Shown piece after piece: positions 4,564 to 5,851 of a stretch of 5,851 nt of DNA. The notes beneath the pieces were generated by a model. That model saw only the letters and a list, made by a program, of their open reading frames with translations. It was not told where the DNA came from and made no database searches. The stretch comes from Deltaproteobacteria bacterium (GTDB taxonomy: Bacteria > Desulfobacterota > Desulfovibrionia > Desulfovibrionales > Desulfovibrionaceae). Location of the stretch: contig JAIRVN010000015.1 of assembly GCA_031253875.1 (NCBI GenBank), positions 1 through 5,851 on the forward strand, given 5' to 3'. How positions within the stretch are numbered: the first letter of the stretch is position 1; the number at the start of each line of letters is the position of its first letter. The position numbers were made by a program, and so were the translations under genes.

Positions 4564-5851
4564 ATATCAAGGAACTCAAAGAGTTCGTCGCCCACCTCGA
4601 GGCGCTGCGCGAAGCGCGCCTGGCCGTGTATCGCCAGCTTCGGGATTCCATCATCCCGCACCGGGGCTTTTTTCCCTCGGACACGGAAGAATCCCGCGCC
4701 AAGCTCGGCGCCGTGCTGGACAACTATAACAACGCCCCGCTCCAATCCCTGCGGCGCGGCGCGTCCGGCCTGTGGTCCGCCATGACCCCGCCCGGCCTGC
4801 CCTGGTGGCATCTGGGTTTTGGCGACCCCAGCATGAGCAGCCTGAGCCTGGACGAGGCGCCCGGCGCGCGGGAATGGCTGGACGCGGCGGAGCGCGTCAT
4901 TGCCGGGGCGCTCCGGCGCAGCGGTTTTTACCAGAACATCCACGCCGCGAACGAGGAGTTGATCGGCTACGGCTGCATGCTGCTCTACGCGGGCATGGAA
5001 GACGCCCGCGACGCCGAAGGGATCTATGAACAGCGCCCCGTCAGCCGTTACGCGCCCTGCGGCTCGTATTCCGTGGCCCTGGACAGCGCGGGCGAGCTGG
5101 ACGCCGTGGTCCGGCACATCCGCTACACCGTGAAAGAGCTTGCGGACAAGTTCGGGGAGAACAAGCTTTCGGACGCCTCGAAAAACGCCCTGGAAAAAGA
5201 GCCGTACAAGCTGGTGGATGTGGCGCATGTGGCCATGCGCCGCCAGGGCCGCAAGCCGGGCAAAGAGGACCGGCGCAACATGGCCGTGGCGTCGTACTTC
5301 TACGAGACAGACGGCGAAGACATCCTGAACGAGGGCGGCTACCGGGAGATGCCGTATTTTTTCACCACCTGGACCAGCGGGGTCACCCTGTACGGCCACG
5401 GGCCGGGCGATGTGGCGCTGGGCGAAATACGCACGCTCAACTCCATGGAACGCGATGTGCTCATAGGGCTGAAAAAGACCATCAACCCGCCCATGATCAC
5501 GCCGCCCGCGTTCCGCAAGGGGCTGAAAATCGCCCCCGGCGATCAAAACCCCATGAGCAAACTTGAGAGCGAAGGCACAAAGCCGGCGCAGGAAATCAAC
5601 TTTCTGCCGGGCCTACAGGCGGTCAGCGCCAAGGTCAACGAGGTCGCGGCGCGTATTGACGAAATCCTGCTGGGCCGCGTCTTTGCCGATCCGTACCTTG
5701 ATCAGCTTCCCCAAGGCGTGACGGCAACAGCCATCCTGGCCCAGCGCCAGCAGAAAGCGCAGATGATGGGGCCTGCGGTTTCCAGTTACGAGCCGCGCAT
5801 CCTGGTTCCGATCATCCTGCGTTTCAAATCCCTGCTGGATGAGGCGGGCCT
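4560..5851 (+). CDS. Phage head-tail connector / portal protein (3' end outside window)
   Basis: The frame from ATG 4560 stays open for 430 codons to the right edge, so the gene is incomplete at its 3' end; family members are usually ~500-700 residues. AGGA (4549-4552) sits 7 nt upstream, and the start overlaps the previous stop as ATGA. It matches the podovirus 'head to tail connecting protein' (T7 gp8-like portal) pattern: a charged N-terminal helix with W/Y and P residues (LAVYRQLRDSIIPHRGFF, 21-38), LRRGASGLWSAMTPPGLPWW (64-83, the conserved 'sgl.s.ltpP..pWf'), EELIGYGCMLLYAG (132-145), TSGVTLYGHGPGDVALGEI (272-290, the conserved 'yG.Gp...al..i..ln'), INPPMITPP (308-316) and GVTATAIL with QQKA (386-400). 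The portal forms a dodecameric ring at one capsid vertex, docks the terminase for DNA entry and later joins the tail. No frameshift or stop is seen, so the packaging pair looks intact. Confidence 0.9.
   Translation, partial: MNIKELKEFVAHLEALREARLAVYRQLRDSIIPHRGFFPSDTEESRAKLGAVLDNYNNAPLQSLRRGASGLWSAMTPPGLPWWHLGFGDPSMSSLSLDEAPGAREWLDAAERVIAGALRRSGFYQNIHAANEELIGYGCMLLYAGMEDARDAEGIYEQRPVSRYAPCGSYSVALDSAGELDAVVRHIRYTVKELADKFGENKLSDASKNALEKEPYKLVDVAHVAMRRQGRKPGKEDRRNMAVASYFYETDGEDILNEGGYREMPYFFTTWTSGVTLYGHGPGDVALGEIRTLNSMERDVLIGLKKTINPPMITPPAFRKGLKIAPGDQNPMSKLESEGTKPAQEINFLPGLQAVSAKVNEVAARIDEILLGRVFADPYLDQLPQGVTATAILAQRQQKAQMMGPAVSSYEPRILVPIILRFKSLLDEAG

Noticed and set aside
4224..5546. A 440-codon minus-strand open frame opposite the portal gene
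   Set aside because: It is the shadow of the portal frame, which carries the conserved connector motifs and a proper start with overlap to the gene before it.

Overview
The window reads as GC-rich bacterial DNA holding the end of a host surface/secreted protein gene, then the packaging and portal part of a tailed-phage (prophage) module. Codon use is strongly GC-biased. The mix of a type I-secreted RTX-like protein, a ParE-type toxin-antitoxin pair, 'VIPAQAGIQ/VTPAKAGVQ'-type dispersed repeats and a podovirus-like head module would suit a Proteobacteria/Desulfobacterota host, and Desulfovibrionaceae is my best guess. No taxonomic marker gene is present, so the host assignment is weak. All real genes are on the + strand.

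Layout. (1) Positions 1-1105 hold the C-terminal part of a large type I secreted (RTX/adhesin-like) protein, whose start lies left of the window, followed at once by a strong intrinsic terminator (1128-1160). (2) Positions 1161-1403 are intergenic. They contain a half-copy of a dispersed palindromic repeat, whose right arm has been amplified into three 27-bp tandem copies (1184-1264), and then a weak promoter-like region. (3) Positions 1404-1966 encode an overlapping ribbon-helix-helix antitoxin and ParE/RelE toxin. (4) From 2079 to the right edge is the phage module: terminase large subunit, a small GNAT-like protein, a small exported protein with a phage-like tail motif, and the start of a head-tail connector (portal) protein. 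The portal gene runs off the right edge.

How the parts fit. Terminase and portal together form the DNA-packaging machine of a tailed phage, and they are joined by overlapping genes (20 bp between terL and the GNAT-like gene, ATGA between the small exported protein and portal), as in a single transcript. No integrase, small terminase subunit or attachment site is visible. The junction between host gene and phage module falls in the repeat-rich 1106-1403 interval, and the toxin-antitoxin pair sits at that edge.

Most interesting point. A full dispersed repeat (core ATTCCC-N8-GGGAAT, as in the neisserial dRS3 core) lies inside the phage operon at 4061-4137. It shares an exact 34-bp stretch, in direct orientation, with the half-copy at 1165-1198. 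It carries no stop in the operon's reading frame, so the GNAT-like gene reads through it and through the whole downstream exported-protein gene, giving one 335-codon open frame with a signal peptide buried in the middle.
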